A program made the position numbers and the translations under genes. From Enterovibrio gelatinilyticus (GTDB lineage: Bacteria > Pseudomonadota > Gammaproteobacteria > Enterobacterales > Vibrionaceae), in NCBI RefSeq assembly GCF_028683095.1, contig NZ_JAJUBC010000021.1, forward strand, positions 37,669-101,668: a stretch of 64,000 bases of DNA, given 5' to 3'. The notes beneath the pieces were generated by a model. That model ran no database searches and was not told the origin of the DNA. It saw only the letters and a program-made list of their open reading frames with translations. Shown here in pieces: positions 61,794-64,000 of this stretch; position 1 is the first letter of the stretch; each line of letters starts with the position of its first letter.

Positions 61794-63077
61794 ATGGCGA
61801 AAGAAAACGGGTATATCGATAGTTACTACCAAGCAACGGCAAACGTATTACCAGAGCAACCAACGTTAACCAATGATATTCAAGCGGATGTTTGTATTAT
61901 TGGAGCGGGTTTGACGGGAACCAATGCTGCCATCGAGCTTCGTAAACAGGGTATGAGCGTTGTTGTTCTTGAGAGCCAACGTATTGCTTTTGGCGGTTCT
62001 GGTCGTAATGGCGGTCAAGCGCTGGTGGGGTATTGTCTTGGATTGCGTGAAGTAGACGAAACCTATGGCCCTGAATGGGGAAAACAGCTGTGGGATTTGT
62101 CTGTCGAGTCTATCGATATCATTCGTGAGCGTATTAAGGAGTTCGATATTGGGTGTGACTTCCAAGAAGGTTACATCGAATTGGCATTAAATAAAGGCCA
62201 AGAAGAAGAACTTAAGTCATGGCATGAACTCAAACAAGGACGCTACAACTATCCGGTTGCTCAGTGGTGGGACACAGATAAAATTGATGAAGTGGCGCAC
62301 ACTCGTCGTTATCTTGGTGGTCTATTTGACCCGAACAGTGGTCACGTTCATACCTTAAATTACACACTTGGCCTTGCTCAGGCTGCGATTTCAATGGGTG
62401 CGGAAATCTATGAAAATAGTCCGGTCATTAAAATTGAGAAAGGCTCAGGTGTTAACACAGTAAAAACAGCAACAGGCAGCGTTAAAGCCAAGCAAGTATT
62501 GTTGGCGTGCAATGCGTACCTAGATGGTTTAAATCGTAGAGCACAGTCAAAGGTACTTCCCGTTGCATCATATATTGCTGTAACAGAACAGCTGGGCGAC
62601 CGACAGCCAATCAGTAACATGATGGCTATGTCTGATTTGAACAATTGTTTGGATTATTTGCGTCCTACCGCCGATGGCCGAATTCTGTTTGGTGGTGTAA
62701 ACCATCCGTTTAATGGCGAATACCCTGATAGCCAAGAGCGCTTGCGACAGCGTATGCTGAAAGTGTTCCCACAACTGGGCGATGTGAAAATGGAATACCA
62801 CTGGGGTGGGCTATTTGCAGTAACGCGAAGCTACATGCCAGAAATCGCCCACTTGGGTAACGACATTTATACGGCACATGGTTATACCGGCCATGGTGTT
62901 GGCTTAACAAACATTGCAGGCCGTGTGGTTGCTGAGGCAATGGCAGGGCAGGCTGGTCGATTTGATGTATTCTCTCGTGTTAAGCAAAGTTGGATTCCGA
63001 CCCCTGAAGTGCTGCGTAAGCCGGCACTTGCGATGGCGATTTGGAAAGCAAAACTAGAAGATGCTCTAGCAAAATAA
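61794..63077 (+). CDS. puuB: gamma-glutamylputrescine oxidoreductase-like
   Basis: FAD-dependent amine oxidase of the DAO family, 427 aa. PuuB oxidises gamma-glutamylputrescine during putrescine breakdown. The dinucleotide motif is DVCIIGAGLTGTNAAIELRK, followed by RIAFGGSGRNGGQAL, typical of PuuB. The C-terminal FAD segment AHGYTGHGVGLTNIAGRVVA is also present. The other puu genes (puuA, puuC, puuD) are not in the window, so the natural substrate could be another N-substituted amine. It is divergent from the potD-like gene, which supports a role in polyamine use. Confidence 0.82.
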   Translation: MAKENGYIDSYYQATANVLPEQPTLTNDIQADVCIIGAGLTGTNAAIELRKQGMSVVVLESQRIAFGGSGRNGGQALVGYCLGLREVDETYGPEWGKQLWDLSVESIDIIRERIKEFDIGCDFQEGYIELALNKGQEEELKSWHELKQGRYNYPVAQWWDTDKIDEVAHTRRYLGGLFDPNSGHVHTLNYTLGLAQAAISMGAEIYENSPVIKIEKGSGVNTVKTATGSVKAKQVLLACNAYLDGLNRRAQSKVLPVASYIAVTEQLGDRQPISNMMAMSDLNNCLDYLRPTADGRILFGGVNHPFNGEYPDSQERLRQRMLKVFPQLGDVKMEYHWGGLFAVTRSYMPEIAHLGNDIYTAHGYTGHGVGLTNIAGRVVAEAMAGQAGRFDVFSRVKQSWIPTPEVLRKPALAMAIWKAKLEDALAK

Positions 63078-63155
63078 TCTGACATGCCTTCACTGTTGTT
63101 CCTTCATGTTCGGTGTGGTTAAAGTGAGCAGCGAAGTGGAAATGAGAGTGAAGGC

Positions 63156-63755
63156 ATGAATCAAGGTGATTTGTTTGAACAAACGGGTTGGATAGATTTA
63201 CCTGATGGTAAATTGTATTGGCAACCTGACTTTATCAGCACTAGTGAAGCGGAGCTGATGTATGACGCTCTTCTTAATACACTTCCATGGCAGCAATTGC
63301 CGATAAAGATGTTTGGCCGTGAAGTTCTCCAACCGCGCTTGCAAGCTTGGTTCGGTGAGCATGGTTATACGTATTCCGGTCTAAGGCTACCTCCTGCTCA
63401 ATTCCCTCCACTTCTTGAAAGTCTAAAAATCAAATGCTCTCGTGTTGCGGGTGATGCATTTAACTCTGTGTTGGCGAATCTTTACCGAGATGGGCAAGAC
63501 TACATGGGATGGCATCAAGACAATGAGGCAGAGCTTGGACCTGCGCCAAACATTGCTTCACTAACGTTTGGGGAAAGTCGTCGCTTTGTGTTGAAGCATA
63601 TTCGAACTGGAGAAAAGCGTGAATTTGAATTGGGATCGGGTTCTTTGCTCATAATGGCAGGCAAAACTCAGACTTATTGGCAACATGCACTCCCGAAAAC
63701 CGCCAAAACGAGGGGGGCGAGAATCAACCTTACTTTCCGCAAGATCATTTATTAG
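63156..63755 (+). CDS. alkB: AlkB-family DNA/RNA demethylase
   Basis: 2-oxoglutarate/Fe(II) dioxygenase of 199 aa that reverses N1-methyladenine and N3-methylcytosine damage. It resembles the ALKBH2/3-like branch rather than E. coli AlkB: NLYRDGQDYMGWHQDNEAEL gives the HxD ligands, WQHALPK the distal His, and RGARINLTFR the 2-oxoglutarate-binding arginines. A GAAGG-type ribosome-binding site is close to the ATG. It lies 78 bp behind puuB and may share its transcript, though no functional link is apparent. Confidence 0.88.
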   Translation: MNQGDLFEQTGWIDLPDGKLYWQPDFISTSEAELMYDALLNTLPWQQLPIKMFGREVLQPRLQAWFGEHGYTYSGLRLPPAQFPPLLESLKIKCSRVAGDAFNSVLANLYRDGQDYMGWHQDNEAELGPAPNIASLTFGESRRFVLKHIRTGEKREFELGSGSLLIMAGKTQTYWQHALPKTAKTRGARINLTFRKIIY

Positions 63756-63847
63756 CGTGATTACAGGCTAAATATGGCTCGAAATGGTCGATTTATGTCG
63801 TCTTTGCCGTGATTTTGAGCGAACGAACTTTTTTTTATGAAATAGTG

Positions 63848-63875
63848 TTGACTAGATCACGTGAATCCGTAGAAT
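63848..63875 (+). promoter_or_regulatory. promoter of the second tRNA-Cys
   Basis: TTGACT, 16-bp spacer, TAGAAT, 50 bp before the tRNA. Same -10 and spacing as the promoter of the first tRNA operon. Confidence 0.7.
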
Positions 63876-63924
63876 GCCCACCCATACCGCAGCGGGAAAC
63901 AACTTCCAGAAGCGGATGGACAAA

Positions 63925-63998
63925 GGCGCGTTGGCAGAGTGGCTATGCAGCGGATTGCAAATCCGTGTACCTCGGTTCGACTCCGGGACGCGCCTCCA
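63925..63998 (+). tRNA. tRNA-Cys (GCA), second copy
   Basis: 74 nt, identical to the tRNA-Cys at 11832-11905, anticodon GCA, CCA encoded. It ends two bases before the window edge, so more tRNA genes may follow outside. Confidence 0.95.
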
Positions 63999-64000
63999 TA

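Overview
The window looks like a chromosomal segment of a marine gammaproteobacterium of the family Vibrionaceae. Evidence: the complete norspermidine gene set (fused diaminobutyrate aminotransferase/decarboxylase, carboxynorspermidine dehydrogenase, nspC), the Vibrio-type enoyl-ACP reductase FabV, HexR beside pykA, chitin-degrading enzymes, and two copies of the intergenic TATAC(C/T)CAA palindrome common in vibrios. The genus cannot be fixed by reading alone; Enterovibrio or Grimontia are plausible. Most of the window is ordinary core or metabolic chromosome. The most foreign-looking stretch is about 16-21 kb.

Layout. 0-6.5 kb: tyrR, ogt, rimJ, pykA, hexR and an NAD-dependent epimerase-like gene. 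6.5-11.6 kb: a gene-free stretch with two intrinsic terminators pointing left (candidate small RNAs), then a PsrA-like TetR regulator with a perfect operator dyad, fadE and fabV. 11.7-12.5 kb: a five-tRNA operon (Cys, Gly, fMet, Gly, Leu). 13.4-15.8 kb: a secreted GH20 hexosaminidase. 16-20.3 kb: a regulator with two XRE domains beside a leftward, A+T-rich three-gene cassette (PhyH-type oxygenase, Gfo/Idh/MocA oxidoreductase, MATE exporter), followed by about 850 bp without genes. 21.1-26.6 kb: the norspermidine operon. 26.8-35.8 kb: a small membrane protein, AlkD, a secreted GH19 chitinase, guaC with a structured leader, a large RTX-repeat protein and an XRE regulator.

35.8-43.6 kb holds a carnitine cluster. 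Gamma-butyrobetaine hydroxylase would make L-carnitine, CdhA oxidises it to dehydrocarnitine, CdhC cleaves that with acetyl-CoA to betainyl-CoA and acetoacetate, and CdhB releases glycine betaine. A BCCT transporter supplies substrate, and two GlxA-type AraC regulators (CdhR-like and GbdR-like) are the likely controllers. A shared CGACATG motif lies near three of the promoters.

44-64 kb: a VIT/vWA protein with a GlyGly-CTERM tail, a cold-shock protein, a short-chain dehydrogenase with Phe at the catalytic Tyr position, a two-component system divergent from a TRAP transporter, a Lon-like protease whose ribosome-binding site sits in a striking hairpin, 3-hydroxybutyrate dehydrogenase, a DUF808 protein, threonine aldolase, a TSUP permease, a PotD-like polyamine-binding protein divergent from puuB, AlkB, and a second identical tRNA-Cys at the right edge.

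The observations most worth a second look are the hairpin around the Lon-like start codon (possible RNA thermometer), the oxygenase/oxidoreductase/MATE cassette with its double-XRE neighbour, the guaC leader with two hairpins carrying the same CUGCCA loop, and two places where an intrinsic terminator sits directly in front of the next gene (nspC and the gbdR-like gene).
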